A stretch of DNA of 64,000 bases from Miltochrista miniata (Eukaryota > Arthropoda > Insecta > Lepidoptera > Erebidae), in the NCBI GenBank assembly GCA_933228765.1, contig OW121757.1:3544001-3608000 (forward strand). Direction: 5' to 3'. How positions within the stretch are numbered: position 1 is the first letter of the stretch; each line of letters opens with the position of its first letter. The position numbers were made by a program, and so were the translations under genes. Below the pieces are notes generated by a model. The model made no database searches and was not told the DNA's origin. It saw nothing but the letters and a program-made list of their open reading frames with translations. Shown piece by piece: positions 9,757 through 21,800 of the stretch.

Positions 9757-10408
9757 TATACTTAGCTACATTTAGACACTTAGAAAAAATTATTGAATTA
9801 CACTTGGTTATGTAAAAAATATTTATTTTCTATCTATTTGTTTAACATTACACAGAATTAATTAGACGACGGAAGGCGAAATAATAGGAAATAAATTTCA
9901 CAACATACGTCTTCACTCCATTGATAAAAGGCATAGACTATTTTTTTTTTAATCAGAATGTTGCTAGTTACTATTGCTGAATTTTATTGTCACTACTGCA
10001 AAGTATTGCTATACAGAAAATCTAAATATATAAGGCTTGTTCTACACGAATATATAGTAGTCGATTAATTACTACTCTTTTGAAGATTTTTTATGGAAGT
10101 ATCTTCGTATAAACTAAGTGGAGGCGGAAGAAGGACTGAAAGTACTTACATTGTGAGACTCGAGAAGTGATAGGGTTAAATGCCAAAATGATTAGTTCAA
10201 TTATGTCAACTGTCAAACAAAGTGCTGTTTTTTTATCTATGGCTTCCTAAACATAGACAAAAATATAGATTTTCCTCTGATATGGCCGCTGTATCGGCAA
10301 TACAACATCTGCAATGTTTTGTAAATGCATTTTCATAAAATGAATAAAGTATTTTTTACATATATATATAGTGATTAGCAGATTGTGCACAGTGCTGTGA
10401 TATTTGTA
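9757..10408. promoter_or_regulatory. Divergent intergenic/promoter interval
   Basis: The 652 bases between the ATGs of the - strand Ig gene and + strand KSR. AT-rich; a TATATATATA run lies at about 10360-10370, 40-50 bases before the KSR ATG, but I cannot tell a TATA box from simple AT-richness. 5' UTR exons could lie here. Confidence 0.35.
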
Positions 10409-10573
10409 ATGGAAGCAGAGAACGAATACGAAAGAAAGAGAGTTCGTGAAGCATTTCAAACGATAGAGACTATTCAGTCCATGATCGACGTTTCAGCTGA
10501 TAGACTCGAGGGCCTCAGAACACAATGCTCGACAAGCGCCGAGCTGACGCAGCAGGAGATCCGGACCCTGGAG
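10409..10573 (+). CDS. KSR: KSR exon 1 (start codon)
   Basis: Encodes residues 1-55, MEAENEYERKRVREAFQTIE onward to QQEIRTLE, an acidic/basic helical region expected to form the CA1 coiled coil. An in-frame TAG lies at 10376-10378 and this is the first ATG after it. Donor GTAAGG, phase 0. Confidence 0.9.
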
Positions 10574-12793
10574 GTAAGGGAACTACCTTGCTCAAGGTAA
10601 CACATGAGGGGAAAGAAACGATGCCCTTGAAAGTATTATGCCGAGAGGCCGGGATTCAAGGACTTCTCGGCACTCAAGGACTCTGGTAAATAGTTCAATG
10701 CCGTAATGGTAGTAGTTGGAGTACGCGCGCGCCGCACCCTTTCACCTTGAGTGTTTATTTTTCTAAATTGAAAGCATTGCTTACACAATTATGATTAAAA
10801 TTTTAGAATTTCTCTTGGAACTAGATAATTATGTGCAATTAGGTGGAACTAGGAATAATGACGATAAGAAATTTACCTATCTAAAATTTTTTATCTTCAA
10901 TTTAATATAGAAAGACTGTGATAAATGGTAATTGTAACAAAAACCTATAAATTTCAGTGGACTTGTTGGATCAATAGAATTTAATAGTCCCCTCCAGTAG
11001 CTTATCAGTTAGATTTCACAACTCATTCAAACAGTACCTGGATACACAATTACATTATGTTAATTACTTAATTTTATTTTAATCTTCCTCTTTAATTCAA
11101 TTCGTAGGTATGAAATGTACCTCATTACTCATTCGTAATTAAAATTACTACGGACATAATTTCACGAAAGTCTACATTCTGCTCTACTTAGTCATTTAAC
11201 TATTCTTCAACATTTTATAATCATAAAAAGAAGAATATTTGTTAAATAGTGTTTTAGTTTTGCCAATAGTAATAAAGGAGCAACTTTATCACTTGAAAAA
11301 TTAGAAATGATTAAGGGTTTCTAATAGAAGCCTATGTTATTTTGTTAAATCAGTTCAACTTCCCAAAGATTAGATATATATTACCAATATAACTATAATA
11401 ATAATGATGCTATCGTATGTGATGATTACTGACTTATATTTATTTTTAAGTCAATCAGTACCTATGTAATTCTATATTTGAATCAATCAATTTGACATGT
11501 TACCAATGTAATGTAAACTATGGGTGTTATTTTGCCTGAAATAAACATTTATTTATTATTTATATAGCACAATCATAAAAAATGTCAAGCACAAAATTTT
11601 ATTTTTCCATGTCTATTTTTCCACAAAAATGCAAACTAGACCTCAAGAATTATAGCTGACTTACATAAAAAAACAAATAAAAACACATAAATAATATTAG
11701 TAGGATACTAATATTATTTATGTGAATGTTTGTGAGTGTGGATGTTTGTTACTCTTTCACACTTTAATGGCTGAATGGATCTGGCTGAAATTTGATACAG
11801 GTATAGATTATAGTCGGGAATAACACATACTACCCATTCACTCTAAGTTTGCCGGTCGCTTCCCATACCATGCCTCTACACCAGCCTCTATGTCAGCAGC
11901 AAACTTAGAGCGAACTTACAATGTTGGACCTAGACCGGAGTGTTCGAGCACGGTTAGATCCGGTAGGGGTTTTCTTCCACGCACGCTTAGGTTGTGGAAT
12001 GATCTTCCTGCCTCGGCTTTCCCAAACGCCTACAGTATGGGGTTCTTCAAAGGGGCTCTAAGAAGGTTTTTACAGGGTCGGCAGAGCGAGTGTGGCGCAT
12101 CTGGTGTTGCAAACGTTCATGGGCTGCGGTGACCACCAGTCCCTCCTTGTCTGCCACCGTAGTGGTATAAAAAAAAAAAAATGGACTGAACTGAACAGAA
12201 TTCTACATAGCTGCAGGCATCAACTAGTGATGTATAGTACCTATAAATATTGACAGTAAACTGTCACATTATGACATCAATGCAATAAAACTAGATGTGC
12301 TCATAATCAACAGTTTATATGCTACAGTAAAGTGATTCAATGCTAATGCAGTGGCAACTGTAGAATACTGGATCATGACACCTACTTTATTTGGAAGTCC
12401 TGAGTCATGTTTTGGATGTTATGAGACAGAATAAAGAACTATTTATCAGATCTAAATAGTAAAAAAATTAAAAAATATTTTTGGAAATTCTCACACAACA
12501 TCGTCCTAGACCAAATTAAGATAATAAAGCTATGGGATCTAGACGACTGATAATGATATACAAACTTATCTATTCTATACTAATATTATAAAGAAGTAAA
12601 GTTTGTGTGTTTGTATATTAGTTAAATTGTAATGTAACCTCGGGATCTACTGAACCGATTTTAAAAATTCTTTCACCAATAGAAAGCTACGTTATTGTGA
12701 AGTGTCATAGGCTATATAGCATCACGCTACAACGAATAGGAGCGGAGCAGTACTAGTAAATGTTTCAAAAACGGGGGAAAAGTTCTGTTCTTC

Positions 12794-12824
<31 letters not shown>

Positions 12825-15800
12825 CCCTCTCTCTCCCTCTCTCCCCCCCTCTCCCCCCCTCCCCCTCCCTCCCCCTCCCTCCCTCTCCCCTCCCTCCCCC
12901 TCCCTCCCTCTCCCCCCTTCTCTCTCTCTCTATCTCTCTCTTTCTCTCTCTGTGTCTCTCACACGTAGTATTGAATATTAACGACAAGACGCTACGGGAG
13001 TAAACACAACGCGACGGGAGTAAATGCGAATGCGCCACTTCAGTGTGGCAGGCGGTATCACTACCGAATGCACCACCGAGGCAGTCAAATGAAGTGGCTT
13101 TCTGTTCGCTTAGATCTTTTAAACTACTCAACAGATTTTTCAGCAGTATTCAAGAGGAGGGTTTATTCTCATGTATAGTACCTACATACAAATTATAGTA
13201 TGGAAAAGCTGAGCTGTGACCTAAAAAAGTTGTGCAGGTCAGCTAGCTTGATCTAAAGTGGTTTAAAAGTTTCAACAGTAAGTAGCATAACATTTCCCTG
13301 TTTGACTTGACACATCTAAAGGTTTCACATAAAACGGCACACTAGAGTAACCAATTTGGGAAGGTGTCCTTGTCTGTCACCACAGTAGTATAGAAAAAAT
13401 CAAAATCTCATGGTATCTACAAGCTAAACCCTTTATTGTTATATCGCACATAATTATGTATTTACTAGGTAGTACCGGCGGCTCCACCCTCTGGAATTGG
13501 TTCCCGTTCCCGCTTCAAGACGTTTGGAACATGACATTCGCGATCCCGCTTCAACTACTTTGAGACACGACTCGTCTCGTCTCATATACATACATACATA
13601 CAATTGATCACGCCTTTTATCCCCGAAGGTGTAGGCAGAGGCATATTATATGCCCATATTTCATGTTTTTTATTTTTGTCCCACTTGTGGTGAGCTGTAT
13701 TGTCCTATTGATATGGACAGTCGCAGGTTGTGATGGCCCGCTGTTGAAAGTTTTCATGCCACTCATAAAGGCCTTGAACTTGGCTTAACAACTGCCATTT
13801 TACTGGCAACCGGGACCAACGGCGTGATCCATCCGTAGCCGGCATAGTAAATGTTGCTTACTGCAGTCATCATTTACAGAAAACCTAGTCCGCAGGGCCA
13901 CGAGTGCTTCCTCAACTCATCTCATATAAATGAAACCTAAGAATATATCTATCTCTTCCAGGGTAAACTAGTGAAGCACTTCTCCCAGCAGCTGGTGATC
14001 AAGGCCAGCTTCCGCGAGGAGCTGCGGCGGGAGCTCGTCGATGTGCCCTGCCTCGCGCAGTGGCTAAGAGTCGTGGGACTCACTCCTGACTCCATTGAGG
14101 TAAGGATTGTGGGACGAGATCATAGATCCATTTGTCATGGCAGGCGTAGTGCTACCTTACGCTTGCCACGTCGCATTTTCAACTTGCACATCTATACTAA
14201 TATTATAAAGAGGAAAGATTTGATTGTTTGTTTGCATTGAATAGACTCCCGAAACTACTGAACCGATTTGAATAATTCTTTTACTCTTGGAAAGGGCCGC
14301 AGCTGATGCTGAACTAGCTGACAAGAACGCCATCAAAATCATAGTTTAGCGGGGGTTAAGGGTTGGATATGGGGGCGAGTACTTATAGAGGATGGGCTCT
14401 ACAGTTAGTTTAAGACTGCCGAGTATCTGCAAGTCTCGGACACGGTACACAACATTACCGTGTCTCTTTTTAAGACTTTCTGTAGTATTAATACTAGATG
14501 CTGCGGTTTTCACACCACCCATCGTTGGATATCGAGGTCGCGATATCAACGGTGCGCACACCGTGAAACTGAATCGTTAAAAATATTTCTTTCAAATATG
14601 CAATACATAATGTCTTCAAAGGAATGTTTATTTCGACTTTCATACTCGCATGTCTTGTGACATCCCTATCCTTACTCATATTATAAAGTATGGAAACGCT
14701 CGCTAATGAGTGGTAACCACTATCCGAAGAATCGGAATAACACCTGAACAACCCCCTAAAGATACGGGATAGCACCCGAACCCCCCTCCCCCTAGGCGAG
14801 GCCGCAGTGGTAGCCGTAGGTCTGTTGGGAGACCTGGAGTATCCTTCCAATAGCTTATCCGGGCTTCCAACCGTAGGCTGTTAGGTAAGATACGTGTGGT
14901 TTTTAGTCGGTAGGAATGCGGCATAGCATGAAGGATTTTCCTCACGTTAAAAAAAAAACAAAAAAAGGACCCGCGACATCATGAGATAAAGCAGGATTTT
15001 GACATTGTTTAATTTCTATTCCACTGACATGAACATTTAATTTTATTTTCTCTGGAGACATTATGATATTTTTTACTTATTGTCTGTTTATTTAAATTCG
15101 GATCGTATCTATGTAAAGTAATTGTGATTAGGAACAATTATTTTAATGTAATAATTTAAATTTTGCACACCGTCTGTATACGGTGGAACATGCTGGACCT
15201 AACCTATATAGTAACATAACATAAGAACCCTGTAACCAGTGTCAAGCAAAAAATATTCTATTCTATTCATTTTCAGGGATCGTTTACAGAACGCTTACTT
15301 ATTAACGCTTACTTAACGCTTCATACCAATCTTCTTCAAATTCTAAACAATAGGAATCAATAATGAGACTTGCGTCATGTAATGACTGACATCGCATTAT
15401 CTATTGGGTGGTATGAAAGGGTGACGTCATAACTAATTCGTCATGTCACTGTTCAATTTTCGATTGTTCGATAAGGTTACTTAGACTGCTTTTTAACTAT
15501 GAAATCAATAGTTGTTAAATTAAATAGGTACGATGGTTTCCGTGGATCGGAAAGCGTGGTACCTAAGTATATAATGTAAGTACCTGTCATAGTAGTAGGG
15601 CTATGCTTGGGGTATCTCTGAGGGATAGACTCCGAAATGAGACTATCCGGCAGAGAACTAAAGTGGTCGACATAGCCCGCAGAATAAGCACATTAAAGTG
15701 GCAATGCCGGCCACATTTGCAGAAGATCCGACGGCCGATGGAGCAAACGGGTTCTAGAGTGGAGACCGCGACTCGGCAAACGTGATGTAGGACGTCCACC

Positions 15801-18800
15801 CGCCAGATGGACCGACGACCTGGAAAAGGACGCAGGCTGGGAGTGCTGGGACTGGATACGGAAGGCGCAGTACCGTGTATTGTGACGTGCATTGGGAGAG
15901 GCCTACGTCCAGCAGTGGTTTGATTGATTGATCTCTCATATTAGTTAGGTTTTCGACTCTTAACCAGTAACTGTCCCTCCACTGCAAAAGTGCACACGAT
16001 CAGAATGAAGTACCCTGCCCGAGTCTTGTGTTTCGGGAAAGCTATATCTTGGCAGTCTTCATGTCTATAGTGAACACTCAGGTTATTTTAACATAGTCAC
16101 TTACCAACAGTGAGGAGAGTGAGTGAATCTTCGCCAGAACTAAGCGTTTCAAAAGATCGTTCCTCTGTCGAACTATAAAAACTTGGAACGACCTGCCGGC
16201 ACACGTGTTTCCCTCATCTTACAATCCCGGGTTCTTTAAGAGGAGCGTGAAGAGGCACATCACAGGGCCGCCAACTTGAGGACCACTGTCGGAAGTGGCC
16301 CCCAATCGCTAGATGCGCCACGGCTTTCCATCAGGCTGGTGGCGACGTCAATTTGGCAAGCTGAATATATAAAAAAAGAAGAGATAGTGGTCAGACGCGA
16401 GCCTGTTGCGAGCAAGTTCCAAACCCCCTTTCCGCGCGATCTTTTTCAACAATGACGGTAGTTATACGATACGTCTAAAATAAAAAACGCGGCTAATTAT
16501 TATACTATTTAGTTTAAGATTGGATTAATATTTTCACACATTTGTTTGAAACTGAAACACATGCTTATTCATCATCGGGATTTCTGAGTTATCTGATAAA
16601 TAGATTGGTTCATTTTTTACTTGACATTTCAACAAGGTGGCACCAGACTACGTAGTAACTATTTATTAATCTGTGACCAGACTGAGCAGTCGGCTTGGGA
16701 CCATGACTAGTGCAAAATCCAATCGGCTACCTACTAGCAAAGATAATATAAAAGTATTATATACAGATCGGCAACTCCCTGGCCGCGCCACAACTGTCAG
16801 TAGAGTTGACCTACGTGTTGACGTGCTACTAGTTATACTTTATTTTCTTAAAATAATTATTTTCAAAGAATACTAGCAACTGTGCCACCTCCAGCTACAC
16901 TGAATTGCTTGTGTAGGATATGGTTCACATCGGTAGAAATCCGAAATCAAACCGCGAGGATGCAACCCGACTCCATTCCCACTAGCCTACTATTTGTTAA
17001 CCGACTTCAAAAAAGGAGGAGGTTCTCAATTCGTCTGTATGTTTTCTTAAATATTTGGCTCGCCATCACCTAGCAATTTGAGGGCCATTCACAGTTTACA
17101 AGATATTGCAAGAGGTCCTTCAATTTTGCATATATAGCACTCGAATCAAAGAAAACACACGGTCGCTACTGATCCGTCTAGCGCCGGGCGCCCGACTATG
17201 TACTAGGAAAGAAGTCTCAGAATGTTGTATCACGATGTACCGCTTCACGCGCAGCTGGAGGACCCTGAGGTTGTAAGATGTATAGTAATCTGTACTTTTG
17301 CTTCTCCCTTCCCCAGGCCGTGGTATCCCGCGTGGCATCTCTCGAGGCTCTCCGCGAAAGGTCCGACCACGAAATGCGGGCATTGCTCGCCAGCGCAAGG
17401 AATGAAGAGGTGCTAAGGCTGTGCAGGGCGATGCATCGACTTCGAACTTATATCGGTGAGATACTTGACGAACCTTTTTTTAACATGGATGCTATGCTTC
17501 CGGACTTTTACAGACTAAAACTTTACGAGGCCCTACTACTGCTTATGATTGGGAAGTCCGAGTAAACCCTCGGAAAGATGTCCCAGAATTCCCGACAGAC
17601 ACTTGACTAATAGTGACTATAGTCTGTCCAACTGTTTATTTTACTTTTGTTTCTTTAATGGGTTACAATTAACGTAGATATATATGATTAGGCGGTTTAT
17701 ATATTTCTTTTACCGCGTATTTCAGAGTTCCCTTACGAATAATGGAACAGTTACTTTTCAGGCCGCTGTCAAAAGTAAAATAAACGGTTGGACAGACTAT
17801 TGGGTGTATGTGACACCTGACCTGCAAATGAATTTATGTGTTGACAAAGTATGCGACAGTCGTTAAACTAAGTTGAGGGCTTTTCAATCGTTGAGCAAAA
17901 CGAAAAATGCCTTCACCTGCTCGGAAAGTAATTGAGCCCTCTTCATTGCTCGAAGTCTCACTTTGAGATGGACTCAGCAACGAGGAAATCTGAAAACAGG
18001 ATCCAAATCACTTTCAAATTTCCTCGTATTTGTTTTCATAACCTCATTTTGTTGTTCGTTCGTCGCGTCATCTACCTTCAGTTGTATAATGTGAGACTTA
18101 ACCATTATCGTGTATTCCACAGAGGCTCTCGGTCGAGGCGAGGGTAACGCAGAGCTGCAGTTGTTCTGGGACTCGTGGGAGCGTCACGCGCGCGCCTCGC
18201 CTCGAGCTCCCAGAGCGAAACACAACCACGAGCCACACAACACTGCCAACTCGAAGAAAGACAAGTCATTAAGTAAGTTTCACTATCAACAAGTAAGAAA
18301 GTGTGCGCTTTATTACGGCGGAAACTCCATACAAATGATTCGTTTCCAATTCTGACACCTACACTGAAACACGCTATGGTCGTACAGAGCTTGAATGTGT
18401 GTGGACCACTAAGGCTGATTTTAGAGTCGCGCTGACCGTCGGCGCTGACAGCCAAAGTAAAGTGGGTTTTAGTGTCGTGCTGACCGCACGCTGACCGTCT
18501 CGGCGCTGACGGCCAAAATGTATGAACTTGTAGGAAGCGTTTTAGAAAAACGCGTAGCTATCAGCGCGTACGTTAGTCAGCGCTGACGGTCAGCGTCATA
18601 CATTTTGGCTGTCAACGCCGACAGACAGCGTGCGGTCAGCGCGACTCTAAAACCAGCCTAGGGCTAAGCAAATGTCTCCTCAAAACACCCGCCAACTATT
18701 ATGACAGCTGTGGCGGGGGTGGGGAAGCTTGCTCAGTGGGAGTTGCCTATCTGTATGTGATACTATTATATTATGTTTGTCATTAAGTAAGTTGCAGTAT

Positions 18801-21800
18801 CAACAAGTAAGGAAGTGTGCGCTTTACACCGATTTAGTATCAGCCGACAAAATAATCGGATGGGCTTCACGACCGCCTTCTAACTGAACTACCGACTACT
18901 TAAAAATTATTGAGCGGATTCTGGGTGCGCATACTACCGACAGTTTAGTCGGCCGACTTGGTCGCGAAACGCAAGCGGCATTGGAACGCTATAAATAACA
19001 ATAAAAAAAAATCGACGGAAAGAGTGATTTGATACATAAATAAGTTAACATACATTAATAGTTTACAAATAACATGAAATAATTGATATTACACAACTGG
19101 TCAATGAACTATAACTCAATCGATGTATCCAGTCTTGTAAAAAATATTTCATTTGTTCAAATTATTTAGTTCATTTAACAATTTGTAATTATTAAGTTCA
19201 TGTTGATTGTCTGGTCTGGTGTGCGCTGTCTCAACCACTCTGTTTAGTTGGACCAGAAAGCGCACTTACAACATTACCCCATCAAATTATTGGCCTATAG
19301 AAAGTATGTGATCTGCGGGGGGTCCTACCGTAAAATAAATATGGTTCTTACCACAAATTAGAGATAGTACGGATGGAAACCTCATGTATGTACTTTTTTT
19401 TTCACACCTACCCTCTGCTACACACACTCGCGCACAAATCTGTATCGAAAACTACTATGAAAATCTCTTGACCTCGTGTTTGTGAGCGGTGTCTATGTGT
19501 GCGTAGCTTCATTGAATTTAGTATGTAGGTTTCCATCTGTACTATCTCTAATTTGTGTTATTACTGACTGCCTGCGGTATTAACAGCACAATTTTTTTGA
19601 AGATGTATTTTGATTGTGTTATGTGTTTGTATTCCAGCGGCGGGCAGCAAGTCCCCCCCTACGCCAGTACCGGTGTGCAAGCGCAAGCAGAACTCTACCC
19701 TGCCTGCCCCCGCTGCCCTCACCAAGTCGAGATCGCACGAGTCTCAGCTCTCCGTGAGGCCCGACGCTTCGGACCTTAGGTATGCCTTTAATTTGTTTAA
19801 CGTGTGAAGTGATATACTGTATTTATTTAAACAAAGAAAACAGTAGTTGTTGATCCTTATTAGCCGAGTGTGGCGAAAAATGTATTGTGTTTGATAGATA
19901 AAAAAGTGAAAGTAAGAGAAGACTAAGTAGGCATCTTCGACATGCCGCCTATATTTAGTTTAGTGTGAAAAGTAATAAAATGTAAAAAAGTAATGAAATA
20001 TTGTTTACATTTTGTCTCATATTATGACCATGTAAATCTATATATATAAAAATCAATGCCACTTTTCGTTTTAATTTTATAACTCAAGAACGGGCTCACC
20101 TATCCAAACCAAATGTTTGGACTTTTTTCGGACTATTTAGTAGATGGTTTATGTGAAGTTTGCACAAAATCGGTCAAGCGGTTCTTCATTTATCACGCAA
20201 ACGAAGTTGCGCGGGTCAGCTAGTACGGTATAATTGATGTTATGTCAAATTCGTGACGGCTAAAACCACACGTTGCTCTACAATCTGACTATGGCTGTCC
20301 CGGCTCTTTATGGGAGGTCTTAGAAGGCTATTGCAAGGTCGGCATCGCGAGTGTAGCGCCTCTGGTGTAGCAAATGTCCATAGGTTATGGTAACCACTTT
20401 CCATCAGGTAGACCGTGAGCCTGTCTGCCACCTTAGTAGTATAAAAATCCTCGTGGATGTCATGCCTACCTGCTCAAACTATACGTACCTCCATTCAGGT
20501 GTCCCTGGTAAGACAGACAAGAAAGGACACACATCACACTTTTAAAAACGGCAAAAATACAAACAAAAGACTTCACCAGTAAATTTCCGTCAATTCTGGT
20601 TCTATCGTCGCCCTATATTGCTCAATTCAAGAGTGTTACCTAAAGAAACTCTTTCAATGTTCCAGCGACAACAGCCAGTCTTCAGCGGTGGGTACAGCGG
20701 AATGTACCCCGCCCGCCTCGCCACACGATACCGAGCCCGAAACTACGCCGCTACACAAACCTCTGGCCTACACATATAATAATAATGTGAGTATTTTTTA
20801 AGATTATTATGTTACTTGGTAAGTAATTTGTCTTCTAACAAAAACGGTTAAAAAAATACTTTTCATTCAGCATTTACATGTGGTCAGTGGGAGTGACTCA
20901 GCACTTTCATGTGGTTGGTGGGGGTAAATCAGCACTTTCACCTGATCAGTGGGTCACTCAGCACGTTCATGTGGTTGGTGAGAGTCATCCAGCACTTCCA
21001 TGTGGTTGGTGAGAGTCACTCAGCACTTTCATGTGGTTGGTGAGAGTCATCCAGCACTTCCATGTGGTTGGTGAGAGTCACCCAGCACTTTCATGTGGTT
21101 GGTGAGAGTCATCCAGCACTTCCATGTGGTTGGTGAGAGTCACTCAGCACTTTCATGTGGTTGGTGAGAGTCTCCCAGCACTTTCATGTGGTTGGTGAGA
21201 GTCACTCAGCACTTTCATGTGGTTGGTGAGAGTCACCCAGCACTTCCATGTGGTTGGTGAGAGTCACTCAGCACTTCCATGTGGTTGGTGAGAGTCACTC
21301 AGCACTTCCATGTGGTTGGTGAGAGTCACACAGCACTTCCATGTGGTTGGTGAGAGTCACTCAGCACTTCCATGTGGTTGGTGAGAGTCACTCAGCACTT
21401 CCATGTGGTTGGTGAGAGTCACTCAGCACTTCCATGTGGTTGGTGAGAGTCACTCAGCACTTCCATGTGGTTGGTGAGAGTCACTCAGCACTTCCATGTG
21501 GTTGGTGAGAGTCACTCAGCACTTCCATGTGGTTGGTGAGAGTCACTCAGCACTTCCATGTGGTTGGTGAGAGTCACTCAGCACTTCCATGTGGTTGGTG
21601 AGAGTCACTCAGCACTTTCATGTGGTTGGTGAGAGTCACCCAGCACTTCCATGTGGTTGGTGAGAGTCACCCAGCACTTCCATGTGGTTGGTGAGAGTCA
21701 CCCAGCACTTCCATGTGGTTGGTGAGAGTCACTCAGCACTTCCATGTGGTTGGTGAGAGTCACTCAGCACTTCCATGTGGTTGGTGAGAGTCACTCAGCA

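Noticed and set aside
12727..13131. 134-residue - strand frame rich in RERE
   Set aside because: Translation of the CT microsatellite and its flanks within a Helitron-like element.
17456..17565. Open extension of KSR exon 3 into its intron (36 codons)
   Set aside because: A normal GTGAG donor precedes it and phase 1 fits exon 4; read-through is probably chance, though intron retention is untested.
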